Shown: one piece after another, positions 1 through 5,071 of the stretch
Position numbering within the stretch: the first letter of the stretch is position 1
How the letters are laid out: every line of letters starts with the position of its first letter
Source: Nitrospira sp.
Lineage (GTDB): Bacteria > Nitrospirota > Nitrospiria > Nitrospirales > Nitrospiraceae
Length of the DNA stretch: 5,711 bases
Assembly (NCBI GenBank): GCA_015904055.1
Contig: JABMDE010000073.1
Coordinates: 29,959-35,669, forward strand
Direction: 5' to 3'
The notes under the pieces: model-generated
Told to the model about the DNA's origin: nothing
Seen by the model: only the letters and a program-made list of their open reading frames with translations
Databases searched by the model: none
Program-made: the position numbers and the translations under genes

Positions 1-29
1 ATTCCGGGACCTTCCAACACCTTAGCCAT
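1..29 (-). CDS. 5' end of a gene starting MAKVLEGPG, possibly ATP-citrate lyase/succinyl-CoA ligase-type subunit (partial)
   Basis: The start codon is at 29-27 and the first nine codons read M-A-K-V-L-E-G-P-G before the window ends. A textbook ribosome binding site AAGGAG (41-36) lies six bases before the ATG, and a good promoter lies further upstream (75-103), so a real start is well supported. From memory, this N-terminus resembles the small (beta) subunit of ATP-citrate lyase and related ATP-grasp ligases of the reductive TCA cycle. Nine residues are too few to establish the family. The gene runs leftward out of the window on the same strand as mutM. Confidence 0.55.
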
Positions 30-74
30 GACTCGCTCCTTCAAAAGTGTGAACGCTGCTGCAAGGGGAGCAGG

Positions 75-103
75 ATTGTAGCGAAATCACTCCCATGACT
101 CAA
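75..103 (-). promoter_or_regulatory. Sigma-70-like promoter for the leftmost gene
   Basis: On the minus strand, TTGAGT (103-98) and TACAAT (80-75) are separated by exactly 17 bases. Transcription would start near 68, giving a leader of about 40 nt that contains the AAGGAG site of the gene starting at 29. It lies in the gap after mutM, so the leftmost gene probably has its own promoter. Confidence 0.5.
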
Positions 104-203
104 GACGCCAGAGGAACTAAGTGAAAACAGATCAAAAGGCCTACCGAATGCCCCGTCTTTGACGTAACCTGCCTAAGTACCTGTAATCATGAATCTTTGG
201 TAT

Positions 204-222
204 GTTCGATCCCCTGTCGAAC
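204..222 (-). terminator. Hairpin just after the mutM stop, weak terminator candidate
   Basis: GTTCGA (204-209) and TCGAAC (217-222) are perfect 6-bp arms around a 7-base loop, starting about six bases after the mutM stop codon. There is no run of U after the stem on the minus strand, so it is not a canonical intrinsic terminator. It may only protect the 3' end, or be chance. Confidence 0.2.
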
Positions 223-228
223 TGAAAA

Positions 229-1068
229 CTATTTCCATTTCCTTGGATTCTGGCATTGCGGGCAGAAAAAGGAGCTGCGTTCGTCGCTCACGCGACGAAT
301 GCGCCGGCCGCATAAGTTTGGACAGGGTTGCTCCTCCTTTCCATACACGGCGTGGCGATGCCTGTATTGTCCCTCTGTTCCATCTGGAGCAAAAAAATCA
401 CGCACGCTCGAACCGCCACAAGCAATCGCGCTGTGAAGCACCTCCTGGGTCACGTGGAAAAGCCGTTCGACTCTGGCAGCCGAAAGACGATCAGCCTGAA
501 CATTGGGGTGCAATCCCGCACGAAAGAGGATCTCGTTTGCATAGATGTTCCCAATCCCGGCAACAGCCTGTTGGTGCATGAGCAGTGGTTTTAACCGGCC
601 CCGCCGGTTCTTGAGGAGCCGATAAAACTCTTCTAGTGAGACCGTCAAGGGATCGCAGCCGAACCGGCGAGCGACGTATCGATTGAGACCCTCTTGGTCC
701 AACAGAGACAGTCTTCCGAATCGGCGCGGATTCCAGTACCGCACCTCCGGCTCCCGGCCACCGGAAAAGGTCATGCGCACATGCACGTGCTGTGGGTGTC
801 TGATCTGCACCGATGAAAACAGCAATAGGCCCGTCATGCCCAATTCGGCGACGATATAGCGCACCGCCTGATTCTTACCGAACTGAATGGCCACGCTCTT
901 TCCGTACCGCTGAACATGCTGCACGACGGCCCCCGTGTACCACGAACGCGATGCAAGCCCCTCCCGGACAATATCCTTCCGGCCCACCCAACAATCAGTC
1001 AAGCAGGCGCCGATGAGCGCAGCACGGATCTGACCGGCAACGACTTCGGCCTCAGGCAATTCCGGCAT
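229..1068 (-). CDS. mutM: Formamidopyrimidine-DNA glycosylase (Fpg/MutM)
   Basis: Bifunctional base-excision repair enzyme that removes 8-oxoguanine and formamidopyrimidines and nicks the abasic site. The 279-residue length is normal for the family. After Met removal, the catalytic proline and glutamate are the P and E of the N-terminal MPELPEAE. Lys57 lies in RYGKS, the beta-hairpin lysine position. LGMTGLL, the helix-two-turn-helix segment GIGNIYANEILFRAGLHP (about 170-190) and the C-terminal zinc finger are all present. The first cysteine pair of the finger reads C-P-N-L-C (CX3C) instead of the usual CX2C; the second pair is CPQC. The start is supported by AGGAG eight bases upstream, held in the loop of a hairpin (1069-1094). 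Neighbours on the same strand are the phosphatase upstream (122-bp gap) and the metabolic gene downstream. Confidence 0.96.
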   Translation of the reverse strand: MPELPEAEVVAGQIRAALIGACLTDCWVGRKDIVREGLASRSWYTGAVVQHVQRYGKSVAIQFGKNQAVRYIVAELGMTGLLLFSSVQIRHPQHVHVRMTFSGGREPEVRYWNPRRFGRLSLLDQEGLNRYVARRFGCDPLTVSLEEFYRLLKNRRGRLKPLLMHQQAVAGIGNIYANEILFRAGLHPNVQADRLSAARVERLFHVTQEVLHSAIACGGSSVRDFFAPDGTEGQYRHRHAVYGKEEQPCPNLCGRRIRRVSDERSSFFCPQCQNPRKWK

Positions 1069-1094
1069 ATCGGTCGCTCCTCATAGTGACCGAT
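1069..1094 (-). promoter_or_regulatory. Hairpin with the mutM ribosome binding site in its loop
   Basis: On the minus strand, ATCGGTC (1094-1088) and GACCGAT (1075-1069) form perfect 7-bp arms around a 12-base loop, ACTATGAGGAGC, which contains the AGGAG site. The right arm ends directly before the mutM ATG. Such a stem could tune ribosome access or serve as a protein-binding inverted repeat; the function is inferred. Confidence 0.4.
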
Positions 1095-1190
1095 TAAGCC
1101 ACGGAGGTCATTGGAAAGGCAACGCCTGCAAGAAAGGGTTGGAACACGGTTGGAAACGGAATCGACGTGTTGCGGCAGACACCAACAGGA

Positions 1191-1601
1191 TCAAGAACTC
1201 TGACGCAGCAGCCGAACATGCTCGATACCCGCTTCAAGATTGGGAAGCGGCAGCGCCCCGGGTCGTTTGACCAACACCAGATTCAGCACATCGGCATAGG
1301 CCATCCCTTCCACGCAACACAAATAGGCCATGGCCACGGACACAGATCGGCCCATCCCGGCACGGCAACAGACCATCACGTGGTGGTCCATGATGTGCCG
1401 TTCAACCCACCCGACGGCATCAGCCAACACGTTCGGATCGGCTTCGCCAAAATCTTTGAATGGGATCCTGCCGGCAATCAGCCAACTCGGCGCTTCGAGC
1501 TGATACTCTTCGGCCACCAGTAACAACGCGCTGATCTGTGCCGGGGGCTGCGCGGAATCGTAGATATTGCCAACGAACAATCGGTCGGTAATCTGATGCA
1601 T
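1191..1601 (-). CDS. Dual-specificity-phosphatase-like protein (cysteine phosphatase fold)
   Basis: A 136-residue protein with the P-loop signature of cysteine-dependent phosphatases, CRAGMGRS at residues 79-86 (catalytic Cys79, phosphate-binding Arg85, Ser86). A candidate general acid is Asp50 in PFKDFGE, about 30 residues before the cysteine, as in dual-specificity phosphatases. The N-terminus ITDRLFVGNI also matches the usual start of that domain. The residue before the catalytic cysteine is Cys78 where the family normally has His, so the motif reads CC. The protein is probably cytoplasmic: no signal peptide or membrane segment is visible. Substrate unknown. The start ATG has a strong promoter whose -10 box ends eight bases before it and no Shine-Dalgarno site, so translation may be leaderless. 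It is transcribed divergently from the zinc-ribbon gene at 1694. Confidence 0.85.
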   Translation of the reverse strand: MHQITDRLFVGNIYDSAQPPAQISALLLVAEEYQLEAPSWLIAGRIPFKDFGEADPNVLADAVGWVERHIMDHHVMVCCRAGMGRSVSVAMAYLCCVEGMAYADVLNLVLVKRPGALPLPNLEAGIEHVRLLRQSS

Positions 1602-1609
1602 CGGACGTC

Positions 1610-1637
1610 AGTATACCGACATACCAACACGCGTCAA
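1610..1637 (-). promoter_or_regulatory. Promoter of the phosphatase gene, leaderless type
   Basis: On the minus strand, TTGACG (1637-1632) and TATACT (1615-1610) are separated by 16 bases. The -10 box ends eight bases before the ATG, so transcription should start at or within a base or two of the start codon. Confidence 0.6.
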
Positions 1638-1654
1638 GACTTTCCCTGGCGCTG

Positions 1655-1684
1655 TTGCGATTCCATTTCTCCGCCCGCTATACT
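1655..1684 (+). promoter_or_regulatory. Promoter of the zinc-ribbon gene, leaderless type
   Basis: TTGCGA (1655-1660) and TATACT (1679-1684) are separated by 18 bases. The ATG at 1694 follows the -10 box after nine bases with no ribosome binding site between, so the mRNA would have at most a few leader bases. It faces away from the phosphatase promoter in the 92-bp divergent gap. Confidence 0.5.
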
Positions 1685-1693
1685 CGCATCATC

Positions 1694-2053
1694 ATGGTTA
1701 CGATCACTCAGCAAGAAGTCGAACGGCGCCTGGGCACAGTCCCCTGTGCTATTTGCAAAGAGTCCAGCTTCGGGATCGACGAACGATTCATGGGGACCGA
1801 CGGTGAATGGCGCGGCATCTGCAAGAAATGCTATTACATATTCCCTGTCCATACCGACACCGAGTTCTACCTGCGCACGCAACCGGATGTGCCGTATCGA
1901 CTGAAAGAGATAGCCTGCACCGCCTGCAACCGTCAGGGGGTCAGCCTGGACTTCCGGGCCACGATGTCCGTCCGCGACGCCTATTATTTCGTGACGTGCC
2001 AAACCTGTAAGCGACAGTTCCCTGAGAAATCGTCGCTGGAAGCTTACGAATAA
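1694..2053 (+). CDS. Small protein with four CxxC motifs, double zinc-ribbon-like, function unknown
   Basis: A 119-residue protein with CxxC pairs at 18/21 (CAIC), 43/46 (CKKC), 75/78 (CTAC) and 102/105 (CQTC), the pattern of two consecutive zinc ribbons each built from two CxxC knuckles with 21-26 residues between them. No signal peptide or membrane segment. The open frame extends upstream to 1655, but ATG 1694 is preferred: it lies nine bases after a -10 box and removes an N-terminus that overlaps the promoter. The role is not recognised; binding of nucleic acid or a protein partner is only an inference from the fold. Residues from about 51 to the end are repeated in the truncated copy at 3482-3692 with only four changes, and all four cysteines in that part are kept. 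It is followed after 38 bp by the acidic 60-residue gene, a pairing kept in both copies. Confidence 0.75.
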   Translation: MVTITQQEVERRLGTVPCAICKESSFGIDERFMGTDGEWRGICKKCYYIFPVHTDTEFYLRTQPDVPYRLKEIACTACNRQGVSLDFRATMSVRDAYYFVTCQTCKRQFPEKSSLEAYE

Positions 2054-2079
2054 CTCAACAAGCCCCGGCGCTACTCGTG

Positions 2080-2085
2080 TATAGT
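2080..2085 (+). promoter_or_regulatory. -10 box (TATAGT) before acidic gene, copy 1
   Basis: TATAGT ends exactly six bases before the ATG at 2092, so initiation would fall on the A of the start codon. No convincing -35 hexamer is visible, but TG directly precedes the box. The identical box and spacing recur in copy 2. Confidence 0.4.
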
Positions 2086-2091
2086 GACGGT

Positions 2092-2274
2092 ATGACTGAC
2101 ACACCCAAACAAGCCGGCCAATCGACGCCTGACGAGAAACCCAAGGCGAGAAAAGAGCTCACCATCATCTCTGTCCCCGACGATCGCGACATGATCGCCG
2201 AGGAAATGGCCGAGCTGTTCGAGGAAGACAAAGTCTCCCACCAGCACGGCAGCTCGGAGCCGGAAGCGGACTGA
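2092..2274 (+). CDS. Acidic 60-residue protein of unknown function, copy 1
   Basis: A small, strongly charged protein: a Pro/Thr/Lys-rich N-terminus (TPDEKPKARKE), then a predicted short strand-helix core (LTIISVPDDRDMIAEEMAELFEED) and a polar tail. No membrane segment or known motif was recognised. An in-frame GTG at 2077 would add five residues, but it overlaps the TATAGT box; ATG 2092 fits leaderless initiation. The second copy (3731-3913) differs at only three residues (K6N, G9D, L42M). It follows the zinc-ribbon gene by 38 bp on the same strand and converges with the GIY-YIG gene. Confidence 0.7.
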   Translation: MTDTPKQAGQSTPDEKPKARKELTIISVPDDRDMIAEEMAELFEEDKVSHQHGSSEPEAD

Positions 2275-2537
2275 AGCCTCGTCATTCGTCAAGCGTCAAT
2301 CGCACGCACCCTCGCCTCGTGCAAATCACTTGCAGCGCTGGCAGTCCTGCTCGGCTCGACCGCAGTATGCTTCGCAGTTGCTGGCCTGCGGAACTTGCTG
2401 CCTTGTCGCTTAGCCAAGCCAGCTTCGAGCAATCCTCGGCCCCCTTCGAGCCATAACTGCTTGCCAACTGACGATGCCCTCGCCTCCACGATTCATCCGC
2501 AGGACCGCTCAGCACTGCTCTAATAGACAGGATCTCG
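2275..2537. other. Noncoding spacer between convergent genes, copy 1
   Basis: A 263-bp stretch between the ends of the acidic and GIY-YIG genes. On the minus strand an open frame runs through most of it. The matching frame in copy 2 ends at a stop after about 47 codons, and roughly 10 of the first 13 codon differences change the amino acid, so selection for protein is not supported. No intrinsic terminator with a U-run was seen. The core around 2365-2440 is the best conserved part between copies and may be a structured or repetitive element. Confidence 0.5.
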
Positions 2538-2822
<285 letters not shown>

Positions 2823-2941
2823 TTATCAGGTAGACTCACGCTCCTTAAGGATCTTGCCAGTCGTGGTCTTCCAGGCGAGAGCGGACTTAAAGGGTCAGAC
2901 CCCGCTTTCGTCAGACATAACGAAAGGCCATCGCCAAACGA

Positions 2942-3256
2942 TTATGCAGCCGTCAGCGGGGATATGCGATTGATTCTGCCTTTGGCCTGTTTCGCTGCCT
3001 CCCACAGATCAACCGCTCGCTGGGCGTTCAACCAGAACTCTGCGGTGTTCCCAAACAATCGAGAGAGCCGTAGCGCCATTTCAGGGCTGACAGCCCGCCG
3101 TTCCCGAAGCACTTCATTCACAGTCTGCCGCGACACTCCGATGGCTTTGGCGAATCCGGAAACAGTCAGTTCATAGTCCGGCAGGAAGTCCTCGCGCAGC
3201 ATCTCTCCCGGATGGGTGGGCCGTACCTTCCGAACTCCTTTGTTGGGAATAGCCAT
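2942..3256 (-). CDS. higA: HigA-family antitoxin (XRE helix-turn-helix)
   Basis: DNA-binding antitoxin of a HigBA type II system: it binds the HigB mRNA interferase and represses its own operon. The chosen 104-residue form begins MAIPNKGVRKVRPTHPGEML. The helix-turn-helix follows (VSGFAKAIGVSRQTVNEVL, about residues 32-50), then the family signature RRAVSPEMALRLSRLFGNTAEFWLNAQ, about 53-79. An in-frame ATG at 3268, one base after the toxin stop, would add four residues; ATG 3256 is preferred because GAGG lies about six bases upstream. The toxin stop is 13 bp away, the usual HigB-then-HigA order. The antitoxin looks complete although its toxin is truncated. Confidence 0.88.
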   Translation of the reverse strand: MAIPNKGVRKVRPTHPGEMLREDFLPDYELTVSGFAKAIGVSRQTVNEVLRERRAVSPEMALRLSRLFGNTAEFWLNAQRAVDLWEAAKQAKGRINRISPLTAA

Positions 3257-3269
3257 ACCAAACCTCATA

Positions 3270-3491
3270 TCAATGATAGTCAGTTAGCTCAACATCAAAT
3301 GCATCACCATCGACAAATCGAAAGCAAATCCGCCACTTCATGTTTACCGAGATTGAATACTGGCCCTCTCGATCTTCTTTCAACCTATGAAGCCGGTTGC
3401 TTGGGGGAATCTTCAGATCATCGACACAGACAGCCGAATCGAGGTACTGCAACCTTCGTAAAGCTCCACTCCAGATCTCGGCCCTGTCCAT
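3270..3491 (-). CDS. higB: HigB-like toxin, N-terminus lost at the duplication junction (probably inactive)
   Basis: HigB toxins are RelE-fold ribosome-dependent mRNA interferases. The clear family match starts at about EIWSGALRRLQYLDS and continues through NRLHRLKEDREGQYSI, WRICFRFVDGDAFDVE and the terminal DYH, the usual HigB end. Family members are about 92 residues; only about 71 here are family-like, and the first 20-25 (normally with an SF/F..K start) are missing. The loss falls exactly at 3481/3482, where the second copy of the module begins. Codons upstream of 3482 on this strand are antisense to the zinc-ribbon gene. ATG 3491 gives 73 residues; a TTG at 3521 would add ten antisense-derived residues. 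The original promoter and ribosome binding site must also be gone. It could equally be called a pseudogene. Confidence 0.75.
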   Translation of the reverse strand: MDRAEIWSGALRRLQYLDSAVCVDDLKIPPSNRLHRLKEDREGQYSISVNMKWRICFRFVDGDAFDVELTDYH

Positions 3492-3692
3492 ACCGACACA
3501 GAGTTCTACCTGCGTACGCAACCGGATGTGCCGTATCGGCTGAAAGAGATTTCTTGCACCGCCTGCAACCAGCAGGGGGTCGGTCTGGACTTCCGAGCCA
3601 CGATGTCCGTCCGCGACGCCTATTATTTCGTGACGTGCCAGACATGCAATCGGCAGTTCCCTGAAAAATCATCGCTGGAAGCCTACGAATAA
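3482..3692 (+). pseudogene. 3' fragment of the zinc-ribbon gene, copy 2
   Basis: It encodes the last 69 residues of the four-CxxC protein, including its second zinc ribbon (CTAC, CQTC), and ends in the same EAYE and stop. There is no start: the frame upstream holds only seven codons of unrelated sequence after a TAA at 3459-3461. Compared with 1844-2053, 16 codons differ and 12 of these are synonymous, so the sequence evolved as a functional gene before it was cut. Confidence 0.85.
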
Positions 3693-3718
3693 CTCAACAA
3701 GCTCCAGCGATGCTGGTG

Positions 3719-3724
3719 TATAGT
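3719..3724 (+). promoter_or_regulatory. -10 box (TATAGT) before acidic gene, copy 2
   Basis: Same TATAGT and same six-base distance to ATG 3731 as in copy 1, although several nearby bases differ between the copies. The retention supports a functional, leaderless-type start. Confidence 0.4.
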
Positions 3725-3730
3725 GACGAT

Positions 3731-3913
3731 ATGACTGACACACCCAACCAAGCCGACCAATCGACGCCTGACGAGAAACCCAAGGCGAGAAAAGAGCTCA
3801 CCATCATCTCTGTCCCGGACGATCGCGATATGATCGCCGAGGAAATGGCCGAGATGTTCGAGGAAGACAAAGTCTCCCACCAGCACGGCAGCTCGGAGCC
3901 GGAAGCGGACTGA
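3731..3913 (+). CDS. Acidic 60-residue protein of unknown function, copy 2
   Basis: 57 of 60 residues match the copy at 2092-2274 (N6, D9, M42 instead of K, G, L). Only five bases of 183 differ, two of them silent. The gene is intact even though the zinc-ribbon gene before it is truncated and has no start, so any expression must come from the local -10 box. An in-frame ATG at 3710 would add seven residues; ATG 3731 is chosen for the same reason as in copy 1. Confidence 0.68.
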   Translation: MTDTPNQADQSTPDEKPKARKELTIISVPDDRDMIAEEMAEMFEEDKVSHQHGSSEPEAD

Positions 3914-4192
3914 AGCCCGCATTACTCGTCAAGCGTTTTCGGCAGCAATTCCCCGCACCCTGCACATCACGCACAACGCTGAGCGATCGTGCTCTACTCA
4001 ACGCTTCGGCTCGACCGCAATAGGCTTCGCAGTTGCTGGCCTGCGGAACTTGCTGTCTTGTTGCTTCGCCAAGCCAGCTTCGAACAATCCTCGGCCTCCT
4101 TCAGACCGCAACTGCTTGCCAACTAACGGTGTCCTCGCCTCCGCGATTCGCTCACAGAACCCCTCAGCGCTGCTCCAACAGACAGAATCTCA
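3914..4192. other. Noncoding spacer between convergent genes, copy 2, with an inverted repeat
   Basis: 279 bp, similar to 2275-2537 but with indels and many substitutions. It contains GCAGTTGC (4029-4036) and its exact complement GCAACTGC (4108-4115); the arms extend imperfectly outward through GGC/GCC. In copy 1 the right arm is altered to ATAACTGC without a compensating change, so the pairing is not conserved. No gene is supported. Confidence 0.45.
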
Positions 4193-4480
<288 letters not shown>

Positions 4481-4541
4481 TCAGGCAGACTCAAGCTCCT
4501 TAATGCTTTTGCCAGTCCTGGTCTTCCAGGTGAGTGCGAAC

Positions 4542-4691
4542 TTAAGAGGCCAGCCCCTGCCGAACGGCTCGCGTTGCGTTCTCACACCGAACCTTGTTGC
4601 TCTCGCGTTTGGCCTCGGCCTTCCGACCCCAGTAGGCGCTACGACCCCTTTTTGCTCCAGCGTGATCAGTCTTGTGGGCTCTTCCAGCCAT
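4542..4691 (-). CDS. Basic 49-residue protein, unknown function
   Basis: ATG 4691 to TAA 4542, starting MAGRAHKTDHAGAK and containing AYWGRKAEAKRESNK. It is rich in Arg and Lys. From memory, small conserved hypothetical proteins with a YWG-x-x-AEAK core exist; no function is known to me. The ATG lies 20 bp after the antitoxin stop; AGGAGG (4709-4704) is 12 bases upstream, rather far, and an in-frame TTG two codons earlier would be at six bases. Copy 1 of the module retains only the last codons (about 2887-2910, with the stop at the matching place). An overlapping frame (4481-4702) is less likely to be coding. Confidence 0.55.
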   Translation of the reverse strand: MAGRAHKTDHAGAKRGRSAYWGRKAEAKRESNKVRCENATRAVRQGLAS

Positions 4692-4711
4692 AACCAATTC
4701 AATCCTCCTGC

Positions 4712-4999
4712 CTATGCCACACGCAGGACAAGCCGCTTACCGCAAGCCTTGACGTACTTTCGAAGCGTGGCCACGGACGGGGAATGCTTTCCCGTGGCCA
4801 GCGCACGCTCGATGCGCGCAATGGCAGGCGCCTGTGTCCCCATTCGCTTCGCCACCTGCGCCTGGGTCAGGCCGGCCTCGTGCCGGGCTTTCAACAACGT
4901 GTCAAGGAGTTCGGCCTCCTCCCGCTCAAGACGCCGAACCTCTGCGCGCACGCCTGGTCGCCGCATCAGACGCTTCACCAACTGGTCATGCGTTTTCAT
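4712..4999 (-). CDS. XRE-family antitoxin of a Gp49/RelE-type toxin-antitoxin pair
   Basis: A 95-residue protein with a Lys/Arg/Glu-rich N-terminal helix region (about 1-34) and a helix-turn-helix at about 37-85: LLKARHEAGLTQAQVAKRMG, then APAIARIERALATGKHSPSVATLRKYVKA. This is the usual antitoxin partner of Gp49-like (DUF891) toxins; it binds the toxin and the operon promoter. The start is supported by GAGGTG about four bases upstream. The gene lies 66 bp after the present toxin stop, but the ancestral toxin frame runs 14 nt into it. It appears intact. Confidence 0.88.
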   Translation of the reverse strand: MKTHDQLVKRLMRRPGVRAEVRRLEREEAELLDTLLKARHEAGLTQAQVAKRMGTQAPAIARIERALATGKHSPSVATLRKYVKACGKRLVLRVA

Positions 5000-5051
5000 G
5001 TTTCACCTCTTTCATCCGCCTCTCAGCAATTTCTCGCTCACGAGCCGGTGT

Positions 5052-5071
5052 CTTTTCTGATTTCTTCAGGA
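5052..5071. repeat. 20-bp tandem direct repeat, unit 1
   Basis: The 20 bases at 5052-5071 (CTTTTCTGATTTCTTCAGGA) are repeated exactly and immediately at 5072-5091. On the minus strand the array lies at the end of the toxin gene and shifts its frame. Confidence 0.97.

Noticed and set aside
1..228. tRNA or other stable RNA in the left intergenic region
   Set aside because: A TTCGATCCC stretch recalls a T-loop, but no acceptor stem or cloverleaf can be built around it.
189..581. Long plus-strand open frames opposite mutM
   Set aside because: They are antisense to a well-supported mutM, have no ribosome binding site and no recognisable protein features.
2071..2292. Minus-strand frames opposite the acidic gene in both copies
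   Set aside because: They mirror the strongly conserved acidic gene and have no start signals; conservation is explained by the sense strand, though an overlapping role cannot be excluded.
2282..2515. Minus-strand open frames in the copy 1 spacer
   Set aside because: The copy 2 counterpart stops early and differences between the copies are mostly amino-acid changing, so no coding constraint is seen.
3212..3664. 150-codon plus-strand frame across the junction
   Set aside because: It runs antisense to higA and higB and then out of frame through the zinc-ribbon fragment; it is an artefact of the rearrangement.
4020..4120. Integron attC site (small genes, spacers with inverted repeats)
   Set aside because: No RYYYAAC/GTTRRRY core pair brackets the inverted repeat, and the pairing is not kept in copy 1.
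4481..4702. 73-codon minus-strand frame between antitoxin and GIY-YIG
   Set aside because: It needs a TTG start at the wrong distance from AGGAGG. Its last 23 codons recur in copy 1, but 8 of 11 codon differences change the residue. The overlapping 49-residue frame looks more like a protein.
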